Part shown: positions 56,306 to 64,000 of the stretch, in pieces
Layout: every line of letters starts with the position of its first letter
Position numbering within the stretch: the first letter of the stretch is position 1
Origin: Gulosibacter hominis
GTDB taxonomy: Bacteria; Actinomycetota; Actinomycetes; Actinomycetales; Microbacteriaceae
Assembly: GCF_904842695.1 (NCBI RefSeq)
Contig: NZ_CAJGWQ010000011.1
Coordinates: 1-64,000 of the forward strand
Length of the DNA stretch: 64,000 nucleotides
Direction of reading: 5' to 3'
Notes under the pieces: model-generated
Databases searched by the model: none
The model's input: the letters and a program-made list of their open reading frames with translations, nothing else
Told to the model about the DNA's origin: nothing
Translations under genes and position numbers: made by a program

Positions 56306-56881
56306 GTGAAACGAGCAGCGATCGCAGCCGCCGCCCTTGCCCTCGCCCTCACGGGGTGTTCGGCCGCCGACCCGGAACCCACGGCCGACGGGACGGTGTC
56401 CCAGGATACATTCCTGACTGCCCATGGCCTGGCCGACATGGACGCGGTGGAGATCATTGATCACCTCGACCGGCAGAAGGTCACTGAGCGTCCCACGGAT
56501 CTGATCGCCTCAGTGCGTGCCGATGAACTGCTGCTCTCGAGCGGTGACCAGGAAGTCGTGGTCGATCTTCCCGACAATCAGACGTATGTCTCGATCGCAC
56601 CCTATCTCACCTCCACCCACGACTGCTTCTACCACAGCCTCACGACCTGCCTGGGGGAACTCAGCAATGAGGATATCCAGGTCACGATCACCGATGAGGC
56701 GACCAGTGAGGTGCTGGTGGACGAGGCGACAACCACCTTCGACAACGGATTTATTGGCTTCTGGCTTCCCGATGCTATCACCGGCCTGATTGAGGTCAGC
56801 TACCAGGGGCGTACCGGCACCACGGAGTTTTCCACCACCGACGACGGTGCCACCTGTGTCACAGACCTGCGCCTGACGTGA
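56306..56881 (+). CDS. cueP: CueP family copper-binding lipoprotein
   Basis: 191 residues. Lipoprotein signal peptide with lipobox LTGCS; the mature part has the CueP core TYVSIAPYLTSTHDCFYHSLTTCLGELSNEDIQV with its conserved Cys-x-x-His and second Cys, which bind copper outside the membrane. Start is the GTG at 56306, 6 bp after AAGGAG. First gene of the plus-strand copper operon, followed by a multicopper oxidase. In C. glutamicum the corresponding position holds a secreted protein gene upstream of copO. Confidence 0.88.
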   Translation: MKRAAIAAAALALALTGCSAADPEPTADGTVSQDTFLTAHGLADMDAVEIIDHLDRQKVTERPTDLIASVRADELLLSSGDQEVVVDLPDNQTYVSIAPYLTSTHDCFYHSLTTCLGELSNEDIQVTITDEATSEVLVDEATTTFDNGFIGFWLPDAITGLIEVSYQGRTGTTEFSTTDDGATCVTDLRLT

Positions 56882-56951
56882 TGGCTCAGCAGGGTCCTCA
56901 CCTGCGCCTGTCTCCCGTGTCACTGAGTTCTTACACCAGGAAGGTTAAATC

Positions 56952-57747
56952 ATGACGAACGCGTTTTCCCGACGACAGTTTCTGCTCGGCGGGCTCGTCC
57001 TCGCCGGCACCGGGGCCGTGGCCGCCTGCACCTGCGACCCTGGACCCGCTGCCTCGGCACCAGGTCCCTCCCTTCGCCCCACTCCCGCCCCCACTGCGCT
57101 CGGTGAGCCGACGGTGCGCCGGACATTGACCGCCCGGCCCCTCTCCCTGGATATCGGGGGGCATTGAAGCCAACACGTGGGGATACGTCTCTGACACTGG
57201 GGATGCGGCCATTGAGGCCACCGCCGGCGACGTCCTGCAGGTCGATTTCACCAATGAACTGCCTGAGAGCACCTCCATCCACTGGCATGGCATCGCACTC
57301 CACAACGCAGCCGACGGTGTGCCCGACATGACCCAGGACCCCATTGAACCTGGCGAGTCTTTCTCCTATGTTTTTGAAGTCCCCCACGGCGGCACCTACT
57401 TCTACCATTCCCACACCGGCCTGCAGCTTGATCGCGGCCTCCACGCCCCACTGATCATCCGTGACCCGCAAGACGCTGGGGACCAGGACGTCGAGTGGAC
57501 CATCGTGCTCGACGACTGGGTCGATGGCATTCAGGACACTCCCGCCGCTGAGCCCGGCAAGCTCATTGAGCAGCTCAAAGCCGACGCCGCCGTCATGTCC
57601 GCCGACACCCTGTTCAACATCATCCCCACCGGGATGGGCGTGGACGTCAACGTGAAGATCTTGGACAACTTCGCCACGCACCTCGCCCCCGCGTTGGGTT
57701 GGCAGCCGAACCACAAAAGCCCAGTTACCGGCTACCCCATCGAGTAA
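56952..57747 (+). pseudogene. broken multicopper oxidase joined to an LLM-oxidoreductase tail
   Basis: Starts with a Tat signal (SRRQFLLGGLVLAGTGAVAAC) and the usual N-terminal region RTLTARPLSLDIGG. A six-G run at 57156-57161 puts the frame into a stop; with one G fewer it continues EANTWGYVSDTGDAAIEATAGD and the first copper motifs HWHGIALHN and YFYHSHTGLQ. After VDGIQDTPAAEPG (about 57555) the sequence switches to KLIEQLKADAAVMSADTLF...LAPALGWQPN, the C-terminus of an LLM flavin oxidoreductase. The other copper motifs (HPxHxH, HCHxxxH) are missing, so it cannot be an active oxidase. Confidence 0.85.
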
Positions 57748-57783
57748 TTCCTGCAGGTCGCAAGCTCTTCGTTTCGATGTCAG

Positions 57784-57835
57784 TTCAGTGAGTGCTGAAT
57801 AGTTTAGGGAATACTGTATAGTTCAGCATATGCTG
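57784..57835 (+). promoter_or_regulatory. cmtR promoter/operator
   Basis: Two symmetric elements: TTCAG-N6-CTGAA at 57784-57799 and a perfect 12-bp palindrome CAGCATATGCTG at 57824-57835 that includes the cmtR start codon. TATAGT at 57817-57822 could be the -10 box. Two related half-site pairs around a promoter fit autoregulation by an ArsR-family repressor. Confidence 0.55.
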
Positions 57836-58189
57836 ACTATTGCTTCACGCCTCGACGTCATGAACCGGCTCGGCCGAGCTATGGCCGATCCGACGCGCTC
57901 CCGAATCCTGATGGCCCTACTTGACGGCCCGAGCTACCCGGCCGTGCTCTCGGACAGCTTGGATCTGACCCGCTCGAACGTCTCGAACCACCTGACCTGC
58001 CTGCGCGACTGCGGCATCGTCGTCGCCGAGCCAGAGGGCCGCAAGACTCGCTACGAACTCGCCGATCCGCACCTCGCGGCAGCGCTCGACGCGCTGGTGA
58101 ACGCGACGTTGGCTGTCGACGAAAACGCCCCGTGCATCGACCCTGAGTGCTCGGTGCCCGGTTGCAGCGTGAAAGGAGCGGACGCATGA
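57830..58189 (+). CDS. cmtR: CmtR-like ArsR-family metal sensor
   Basis: 119 residues. Winged helix with DNA-recognition stretch LDLTRSNVSNHLTCLRDCGIVV, including a Cys pair in LTCLRDCG, and a C-terminal tail CIDPECSVPGC. Cysteines in the recognition helix region plus one near the C terminus are the Cd/Pb-binding arrangement of CmtR. It likely represses the operon until Cd or Pb appears. Starts at the ATG within an operator palindrome, and its stop overlaps the P-type ATPase start (ATGA). Confidence 0.88.
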   Translation: MLTIASRLDVMNRLGRAMADPTRSRILMALLDGPSYPAVLSDSLDLTRSNVSNHLTCLRDCGIVVAEPEGRKTRYELADPHLAAALDALVNATLAVDENAPCIDPECSVPGCSVKGADA

Positions 58190-60078
58190 GCACGGCGTGT
58201 GGATGCGAACACGAACCCGTCAAAGAGATCGAAGAGCGCGATCGACCATGGTGGAAGGACCCCGAGCTGCTGCTGCCGATCTTCTCCGGCGTAGCCCTCG
58301 GCATAGGCCTAGCGCTGGACTGGTCTGGGCAGGAGACGCCCGCGACGGTACTGTTTTGGGTTGGCCTGCTGCTGGGCGCATACACGTTCGCACCTGGAGC
58401 GATCCGGAACCTTGTCACGAAGCGCAAGCTCGGCATTGGTTTGCTGATGACAATCAGTGCGGTTGGCGCGGTAATCCTCGGCTTCGTCGGAGAGGCCGCG
58501 GCGCTAGCGTTCCTATACTCGATCGCCGAGGCACTGGAAGACAAGGCCATGGACAGGGCCCAGAGCGGGCTGCGGGCACTGTTGAAGTTGGTACCGCAGA
58601 CCGCGACGGTGCTGCGCGACGGCACGGCGGTCGAGGTCGCAGCGAAGGACCTCGTGGTTGGCGAGTTGATGCTCGTGCGCCCCGGGGAGCGGATCGCCAC
58701 GGATGGCATCATTCGGTCTGGACGTTCCAGCCTTGACACCTCAGCGATCACCGGAGAATCCATTCCGGAGGAGGTCGCGCCCGGCGACGAGGTGCCCGCG
58801 GGAGCGATCAACTCCGCCGGTGTGCTGGAGGTCGAGACGACCGCAGCTGGAACGGACAACTCATTGACCACACTCGTGGACCTGGTCGAGCAGGCGCAGG
58901 CGGAAAAGGGCGACCGCGCCCGGATCGCCGACCGGATTGCCCGTCCCCTCGTGCCCGGAGTGATGATCCTCGCGGTACTGGTCGGCGTGATCGGCTCGCT
59001 GCTCGGCGACCCCGAGACGTGGATCACCCGTGCACTGGTGGTCCTGGTCGCAGCGTCGCCGTGCGCGCTGGCAATCTCCGTGCCGCTGACGGTCGTGGCC
59101 GCGATCGGCGCGGCCAGCCAGTTTGGCGTGGTCATCAAATCCGGCGCGGCGTTCGAGCGGCTCGGCGGCATCCGTCACCTGGCGGTGGACAAGACCGGAA
59201 CCCTCACCCGCAACCAGCCCGAGGTTACCGGCGTGGTCCCGGCAGTGGGATTCGATCGGGCCCAGGTGCTTGCCTTCGCGGCGGCAGTTGAGCAGCAATC
59301 GACGCACCCCCTCGCCGCGGCGATCGCGGCAGCGGTGCCCGAAGCGCCCGCCGCCCAGGACATCAGCGAGGAAGCCGGACATGGCATCGGCGGCACCGTC
59401 GACGGTCGACGGGTGCTGGTGGGCAGCCCCCGGTGGATCGACGCCGGGCCACTAAAGGCAGACGTTGAGCGCATGGAGTCCGAGGGCCAGACCTGCGTCC
59501 TTGTCACCGTCGATGATGCCCTCTCCGGGGCTATCGGGGTGCGCGACGAGCTGCGGCCCGAAGTGCCCGAAGCCGTGCAGACCCTGCACGCCCACGACGT
59601 GGAAGTGAGCATGCTCACCGGCGACAACACCCGCACTGCCCGGGCGCTGGCTGAAATCGCCGGAATCGACGACGTGCGCGCCGAGCTTCGCCCGGAGGAC
59701 AAGGCAAGCATCGTCGCCGAACTCTCTTCCAAGACGCCGACGGCGATGATCGGCGACGGCATCAACGACGCGCCGGCGTTGGCGGGCGCGACGGTGGGCA
59801 TAGCGATGGGAGCGACCGGCTCTGACGCCGCGATCGAGTCCGCTGACGTCGCCTTCACCGGCCACGACCTCCGGCTGATCCCGCAGGCGCTGCAGCACGC
59901 CCGCCGAGGCAGCAGGATTATTAACCAGAACATCGTTCTGTCTTTGGCCATCATCATCGTGTTGATGCCGCTGGCGATCAGCGGTGTGCTGGGCCTCGCC
60001 GCCGTCGTGTTGGTTCACGAGGTCGCCGAAGTCATCGTGATTTTGAACGGCCTGCGGGCTGCGCAAGCGAACCGCTGA
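58186..60078 (+). CDS. cadmium/zinc/lead-type P1B ATPase
   Basis: 630 residues. A short N-terminal CGCEHE metal site replaces a full HMA domain; about eight membrane helices follow. The signature SPCALAISVP is that of P1B-2 (Zn/Cd/Pb) pumps. TGESIP, DKTGTLT, STHPLAAA (HP) and GDGINDAPAL are intact. Coupled to the CmtR-like sensor, so it should export the metal that releases the repressor. Start at the ATG at 58186; the earlier open frame overlaps cmtR. Convergent with the flavin monooxygenase. Confidence 0.93.
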   Translation: MSTACGCEHEPVKEIEERDRPWWKDPELLLPIFSGVALGIGLALDWSGQETPATVLFWVGLLLGAYTFAPGAIRNLVTKRKLGIGLLMTISAVGAVILGFVGEAAALAFLYSIAEALEDKAMDRAQSGLRALLKLVPQTATVLRDGTAVEVAAKDLVVGELMLVRPGERIATDGIIRSGRSSLDTSAITGESIPEEVAPGDEVPAGAINSAGVLEVETTAAGTDNSLTTLVDLVEQAQAEKGDRARIADRIARPLVPGVMILAVLVGVIGSLLGDPETWITRALVVLVAASPCALAISVPLTVVAAIGAASQFGVVIKSGAAFERLGGIRHLAVDKTGTLTRNQPEVTGVVPAVGFDRAQVLAFAAAVEQQSTHPLAAAIAAAVPEAPAAQDISEEAGHGIGGTVDGRRVLVGSPRWIDAGPLKADVERMESEGQTCVLVTVDDALSGAIGVRDELRPEVPEAVQTLHAHDVEVSMLTGDNTRTARALAEIAGIDDVRAELRPEDKASIVAELSSKTPTAMIGDGINDAPALAGATVGIAMGATGSDAAIESADVAFTGHDLRLIPQALQHARRGSRIINQNIVLSLAIIIVLMPLAISGVLGLAAVVLVHEVAEVIVILNGLRAAQANR

Positions 60079-60156
60079 GACACACCTTCGCCCAGCGCGC
60101 TGGCCCTCCAACGCGAATCTTCGAAGGATCGAGCTGCTCAGGGACCAAGCGTCATC

Positions 60157-61137
60157 TCAAAACTTTTGCTGCCGAGCTTCATCGACACGGCCCGCGACTA
60201 CCTGGGCAGTGTGTTTGGCAAAGGGCCCGACACCCATCAGGGTTGCCGAGCCGTCGCCGGTCCAGTTGCCGTAACCAACTAGATGCAGATTCTTCACCGC
60301 GGTTTCGCGGCCACGCATGAGGTGGCGGAATGGGCCGAGGGCCGGGCGGAAACCAGTGCACCAGATCAGATGGTCGTGGTCGAGCTCGCTCAAGCTATCG
60401 AATATGGGGGTAGCGGTGAGCTGGTCGGAGTCGTGGAGCTCACGTAGATGAGGAAGCGCGACAATGTCCCCGAGGTTCGGGCCGGAATCGCCACCGAGAA
60501 TCCGGCGGCGGCTGCTGAGAAAGAGATCGCGGCCATCGACGTCGTCAGGCATCCAGCGCGGTTGCTCACGTGTGAACCATGTGACCTCCGACGTCCCAAT
60601 GAGGTCTGCGGCGATCTGGGCACCCGAGTTCGCCCCACCGACCACCGCGACCTTCGCGCCGCAGAATGGTTCGGGACCGGGGTAGATCGACGAGTGCCAC
60701 TGGCGTCCCTGGAAGGTGCCAGGATAGTGGGGCACGAAGGGCGCGGACCACGTGCCGGTAGCCGCGATAACGTGTTCCGCTGTGAATTGACCGACGCTCG
60801 TACTGAGGTAGAACATCCCTTCCTCATGGGACACGCTGTGAACGTGCACCGGGCGCCTAACCGGGAGGTCATAGCGTTTTTCGTAGTTTTCCAGATAGTC
60901 GATGACATGGCTTGCCGGCGGGTACCCCGGGTACCGCGGCATAGGCCAGCCGGGCAGATTGGAGAACTCCGCGGCGGAGAAAAGCGTCAGTGACGGCCAC
61001 GTGTGCAACCACGCTCCACCGGGTTCCTGTTGGTTGTCTAGGACCAAGAAGTCCACTTTGAAGCGCCGCAAGTAGTACGACGTGGCTAGGCCGGACTGGC
61101 CACCACCGACGACGATGGCCGTGTGATGCTCAGCCAC
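60157..61137 (-). CDS. FAD-dependent monooxygenase (FMO/CzcO-like)
   Basis: 326 residues with FAD site VVGGGQSGLATSYYL, the FMO-type fingerprint FQGRQWHSS, an NADPH site VVGGANSGAQIA, and the closing LVGYGNWTGDGSATL. It belongs to the flavin-monooxygenase-like oxidoreductases often found beside metal and arsenic resistance genes (annotated CzcO or ArsO). Substrate unknown. It is the first gene after the ychF 3' end, 154 bp away, and lies inside the inserted segment by my reading. Confidence 0.85.
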   Translation of the reverse strand: MAEHHTAIVVGGGQSGLATSYYLRRFKVDFLVLDNQQEPGGAWLHTWPSLTLFSAAEFSNLPGWPMPRYPGYPPASHVIDYLENYEKRYDLPVRRPVHVHSVSHEEGMFYLSTSVGQFTAEHVIAATGTWSAPFVPHYPGTFQGRQWHSSIYPGPEPFCGAKVAVVGGANSGAQIAADLIGTSEVTWFTREQPRWMPDDVDGRDLFLSSRRRILGGDSGPNLGDIVALPHLRELHDSDQLTATPIFDSLSELDHDHLIWCTGFRPALGPFRHLMRGRETAVKNLHLVGYGNWTGDGSATLMGVGPFAKHTAQVVAGRVDEARQQKF

Positions 61138-61290
61138 TCGGTCATCCCTCCATAGTCTCCCGGAAGCAACGCTCCGTGTCGCTTCTCACCTCACCGGGCA
61201 CATGCCCGCCCAGTCGTGTCTCCGCGAGCTGACCAACGGGCGGGGGAGCTTGTCAGTGGTAGGAAACAATCTCCTTCTTAACACCCCGCA

Positions 61291-61314
61291 TCACACGTTG
61301 AAACGGAACTCGAC
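61291..61314 (-). repeat. ychF 3' end, reference copy of the repeat (putative attachment site)
   Basis: Last eight codons of ychF, VEFRFNV-stop. Degenerate copies recur at 50297, 49532, 48641 and 42531. Sequence similarity does not extend beyond about 30 bp, as expected for recombination cores and not for gene duplication. Confidence 0.7.
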
Positions 61315-62364
61315 CACGTCGCCATCCTGCATGACGTAGTCCTTGCCCTCCATGCGCACCTTGCCGGCGGCCTTTGCATCCGTCATCGAACCGGCCGCAT
61401 CCAGGTCATCAAACGACACGACCTCAGCCTTAATGAACCCGCGCTCAAAATCGGTGTGGATCACACCCGCAGCCTGCGGTGCCTTCCACCCCTTGCGGAT
61501 CGTCCACGCGCGCGATTCCTTCGGCCCGGCAGTCAAATACGTCTGCAAACCCAGCGTGTCGAACCCAACGCGCGCCAACTGGTCAAGCCCCGACTCTTCC
61601 TGCCCCAGCGAGGCAAGCAGCTCAGCCGCCTCGTCAGCCGGCAGATCGATCAGCTCCGACTCGGTTTTCGCATCCAAAAACACCGCCTTCGCCGGCGCCA
61701 CCAGCGCGGCAAGCTCCGCGAGCTTCGCCTCATCGCCCAGCGCATCCTCATCCACGTTAAACACGTAAATAAACGGCTTCGCGCTCAACAGCCCCAGCTC
61801 ACGAATCGGCTCAAGATCAAGATCACTCATCGACAGCAGCTTGCCTTCTTCAAGCACCGCGAGCGCCTCCTTCGCGGTGCTGTACATCTGCGGGTCGAGC
61901 GTTTTGTGCTTCGCGCCCTTTTCATAGCGCGGCAGCGCCTTCTCGATCGTCTGCAAGTCGGCAAGAATCAGCTCGGTATTAATCGTCTCCATATCGCTCG
62001 CCGGCGACACCTTGCCGTCCACATGCACCACATCCGGGTCGCTGAACCCGCGCACCACCTGGCAAATCGCATCCGCCTCGCGAATATTTGCAAGGAACTG
62101 GTTCCCCAACCCCTCGCCCTCCGAAGCACCCTTCACAATGCCGGCAATGTCTACAAACGACACGGTCGCCGGCAGGATGCGTTCCGAACCAAAAATCTCG
62201 GCGAGCCGGCCGAGACGGTCATCGGGCAGCTCAACCACACCCACATTCGGCTCAATCGTCGCGAACGGATAGTTCGCCGCGAGCACGGTGTTCTTGGTCA
62301 GGGCATTGAACAGCGTCGACTTACCAACATTGGGCAGACCGACAATTCCGAGAGTAAGAGCCAT
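61291..62364 (-). CDS. ychF: redox-regulated ATPase/GTPase YchF
   Basis: 357-residue universal P-loop protein of the Obg-related family that binds ATP and the ribosome. G1 is GLPNVGKST, followed by FVDIAG, a coiled-coil insertion with DPDVVHVDGK, and a C-terminal TGS domain with GKVRMEGKDYVMQDGDVVEFRFNV. The family start MALTLGIVGLPNVGKST is at the ATG at 62364; an earlier ATG at 62391 is not needed. The gene is intact although its 3' end appears to be an insertion site. It diverges from the exonuclease. Confidence 0.96.
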   Translation of the reverse strand: MALTLGIVGLPNVGKSTLFNALTKNTVLAANYPFATIEPNVGVVELPDDRLGRLAEIFGSERILPATVSFVDIAGIVKGASEGEGLGNQFLANIREADAICQVVRGFSDPDVVHVDGKVSPASDMETINTELILADLQTIEKALPRYEKGAKHKTLDPQMYSTAKEALAVLEEGKLLSMSDLDLEPIRELGLLSAKPFIYVFNVDEDALGDEAKLAELAALVAPAKAVFLDAKTESELIDLPADEAAELLASLGQEESGLDQLARVGFDTLGLQTYLTAGPKESRAWTIRKGWKAPQAAGVIHTDFERGFIKAEVVSFDDLDAAGSMTDAKAAGKVRMEGKDYVMQDGDVVEFRFNV

Positions 62365-62439
62365 AGGCACCGATTCTACCCGCCCGCGCACCCCCGCCGG
62401 GCTCGGCGAGAGTCGGTGGCACCTGCAAGGATGGTTGCC

Positions 62440-63051
62440 ATGCCCGATTTCGTCGCGCTCGACTTTGAAACCGCCAACCGCTCCCCCGCATCAGCCTGCG
62501 CCGTCGGGATGGTTCGGGTGCGCGGCAATGAGATCACCGGCCGCGAACACTTCCTCATCCGCCCACCGGCGGGGCATGACGAATTCACCCCCTTCAACGT
62601 GCAGCTGCACGGCATCTCACGCGAGCGAGTATCCCGCGCACCCGAATGGCCCGAAGCACTCGAACGCATCCTCAACTTCGTCGGTGACGACATCATCGTC
62701 GCCCACAATGCCGGTTTCGACGCCGGGGTGCTCGTTGCCGCCACCCGCGCCTGCGCACTGCCCGTGCCCGCCGTGCGATACTTTTGTTCGCTACGGCTCG
62801 CCCGACGCGGCTATCAGCTGCAGTCATACCGCTTACCCAACGCCGCCCGCGAAGCCGGATACGAGCTGCAAAACCATCACGACCCGCTCGAAGACGCCGA
62901 AGCCTGCGCGGCAATCGTCATCGACATCGCCCGACGGATGGAGGCCGCGACGCTCGCCGAGCTATCAAAACAAACCGCGGTGTTCATCCGCGAAATCCCC
63001 GCCGAAGATGCTGACGCACTCGCCGCACTCGAACGAAAAGCAACCTTCTAG
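62440..63051 (+). CDS. DnaQ-like 3'-5' exonuclease (DEDDh)
   Basis: 203 residues. Exo I is VALDFETAN with the D-x-E pair, Exo II is IIVAHNAGFDAGVL with Asp, and Exo III is HHDPLEDAEACAAI with His and Asp, giving the complete DEDDh active site. It resembles stand-alone DNA polymerase III epsilon-like exonucleases. Start at the ATG at 62440 (MPDFVALDFE), 9 bp after AAGG; an ATG at 62431 is too close to that site. A very long upstream extension is antisense to ychF and excluded. Confidence 0.9.
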   Translation: MPDFVALDFETANRSPASACAVGMVRVRGNEITGREHFLIRPPAGHDEFTPFNVQLHGISRERVSRAPEWPEALERILNFVGDDIIVAHNAGFDAGVLVAATRACALPVPAVRYFCSLRLARRGYQLQSYRLPNAAREAGYELQNHHDPLEDAEACAAIVIDIARRMEAATLAELSKQTAVFIREIPAEDADALAALERKATF

Positions 63052-63137
63052 CGCCGGCTCTGGCACGCATCCCGTCAACGCGGCACTGACAGTGCCGCAC
63101 TGAGTTTGCCGCAAGATTGGCCGCCTACTATGACGGC

Positions 63138-64000
63138 ATGACCGCAGCGCAAACTCCGCTCTGGAAATACGCCCTCGATCACGCCGAACAGGCCGACCCC
63201 AACGGTGTGTACGCTGCCCTTGTCGCTGACGGCGGCGAAAAAGCCTACCGGGCGCTGCTCGACAAATGGGTGCGGATGCGTGACAGCGGCAAACGCGACC
63301 TGGTCGCCGGACTCGCGCTCATGCTGGCACACAGCTTCGACGACCACCGCGCCGTCGAATACATCGCCCAAAACTGGTCAGCACCATTCCCCGACGAATT
63401 TGCCTGGCGCTGCTACCTGCAGCCAGCAAGCGAACCGGTGCGCCGAGCATTCAGCCCCAAAGTGATCGAAGAGCTGCGCACCTGGCTTGTCGCACACGAT
63501 GCCGACTCACTCCCCCTCGATTTGGCGCGATCGGCAAGGGCCCTGCGCGCCGAAGACCGCGGCGAAGTGTACCTGCAGTTGCGGCGCGACCTCACCGAAG
63601 CCGCGCCACAGCCCAACGACCCGGCCGTTGAACGAGTCACCGACGAGCTACTCGTTGCAGCAGCATCCGCCACCCCCGACCGGCCCGACGTGCGCAACAC
63701 CGTACTGTCGTACTGGGGGCTTGAACAGCCACTGGATGCAGTGCCCACCGGCGAACCGCAACCGGGCGAACAGCCCGCATCCTGGACCGCCACCTGCGAA
63801 CTCATCCACCGCACCCGAGATGCCGCCTTTGCCGATCGAGTCATCGAAGTCGCCCACGGACACCGCGAAGGGTGGACCAGCTCAAGCATGGCCGCCGAAC
63901 AGTATTTGCGCGCACTGGAAGCAACCGTCGGCAACACCGCCGAAACGCACCTGCTCGAAATAGCCCGCGCCGAAGTGCCCGCTTCGGGACTTGCAGTGCA
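63138..64000 (+). CDS. hypothetical protein, cut by the right edge
   Basis: Open frame from the ATG at 63138 to the end of the window with no stop (at least 287 codons). It begins MTAAQTPLWKYALDHAEQAD, continues AYRALLDKWVRMRDSGKRDL and EVYLQLRRDLTEAAPQPND, and looks soluble and helical. No signal peptide or recognised domain is seen in the visible part. Codon use fits a real gene, and all other frames over this stretch are less plausible. Confidence 0.65.
   Translation, partial: MTAAQTPLWKYALDHAEQADPNGVYAALVADGGEKAYRALLDKWVRMRDSGKRDLVAGLALMLAHSFDDHRAVEYIAQNWSAPFPDEFAWRCYLQPASEPVRRAFSPKVIEELRTWLVAHDADSLPLDLARSARALRAEDRGEVYLQLRRDLTEAAPQPNDPAVERVTDELLVAAASATPDRPDVRNTVLSYWGLEQPLDAVPTGEPQPGEQPASWTATCELIHRTRDAAFADRVIEVAHGHREGWTSSSMAAEQYLRALEATVGNTAETHLLEIARAEVPASGLAV

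Noticed and set aside
57879-59171. 430-codon minus-strand frame across cmtR and the P-type ATPase
   Set aside because: Ser/Arg/Pro-rich shadow of two well-supported coupled genes.
42531-61314. Explaining the VEFRFNV repeats as ordinary C termini of unrelated genes
   Set aside because: Copies A to D are not the ends of recognisable complete genes, and DNA similarity stops at the same short core, which fits an attachment core better.

Overview
The window is high-G+C actinobacterial DNA. Gene content, GTG/TTG starts with GGAGG-like ribosome sites, and an rRNA leader of the type found in Microbacteriaceae at the left edge suggest a member of Micrococcales, probably Microbacteriaceae. I cannot name a species from sequence alone.

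Layout. Positions 1-8913 hold the leader of an rRNA operon that continues off the left edge, then tyrS and the arginine operon argC-argJ-argB-argF-argG-argH, all on the minus strand and ended by a strong intrinsic terminator. argD and argR are not in the cluster. Positions 9019-31762 are mostly chromosomal housekeeping: sufS-sufU, an MFS exporter, an EamA transporter reading in frame into thiol peroxidase, ppk2, a hydrolase and a methyltransferase, a fused pabAB with pabC, a polysaccharide deacetylase, a Ser/Thr kinase, a VWA lipid-II-independent surface protein with a divergent HTH regulator, mgtE, an ABC-F ATPase behind a leader-peptide attenuator, and pcp.

From about 31.8 kb the DNA becomes accessory: toxin-antitoxin genes (one with a broken toxin), GNAT enzymes, a SUKH protein, a SWIM/DUF6493 pair, an LLM oxidoreductase, and many duplicated or truncated fragments. 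From 42.5 to 61.3 kb the region has a clear organising signal. The last eight codons of ychF (VEFRFNV-stop), whose intact copy ends at 61291, recur in the same orientation at 42531, 48641, 49532 and 50297. I read these as attachment-site repeats left by serial insertion at the 3' end of ychF. They delimit four segments: 42.5-48.6 kb (DUF1963, a second shorter DUF6493 protein, DUF2625, a low-G+C Imm44-like immunity gene, orphan nucleotidyltransferase, decayed HigBA); 48.6-49.5 kb (SUKH gene plus a truncated SUKH remnant); 49.5-50.3 kb (MntA/HepT toxin-antitoxin pair); and 50.3-61.3 kb (copper and cadmium resistance). No recombinase gene is visible in the window.

The metal segment has the same arrangement as the copRS copper locus of Corynebacterium glutamicum: a Cu P-type ATPase, an HMA chaperone and copRS on one strand, and CueP plus a multicopper oxidase diverging from a tandem CopR box. 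The multicopper oxidase is frameshifted and its 3' half is replaced by the tail of an LLM oxidoreductase; the DUF305 gene is also frameshifted. A cmtR-cadA pair and a flavin monooxygenase follow. The right end returns to housekeeping genes: ychF, a DnaQ-like exonuclease and a partial gene cut by the window edge.
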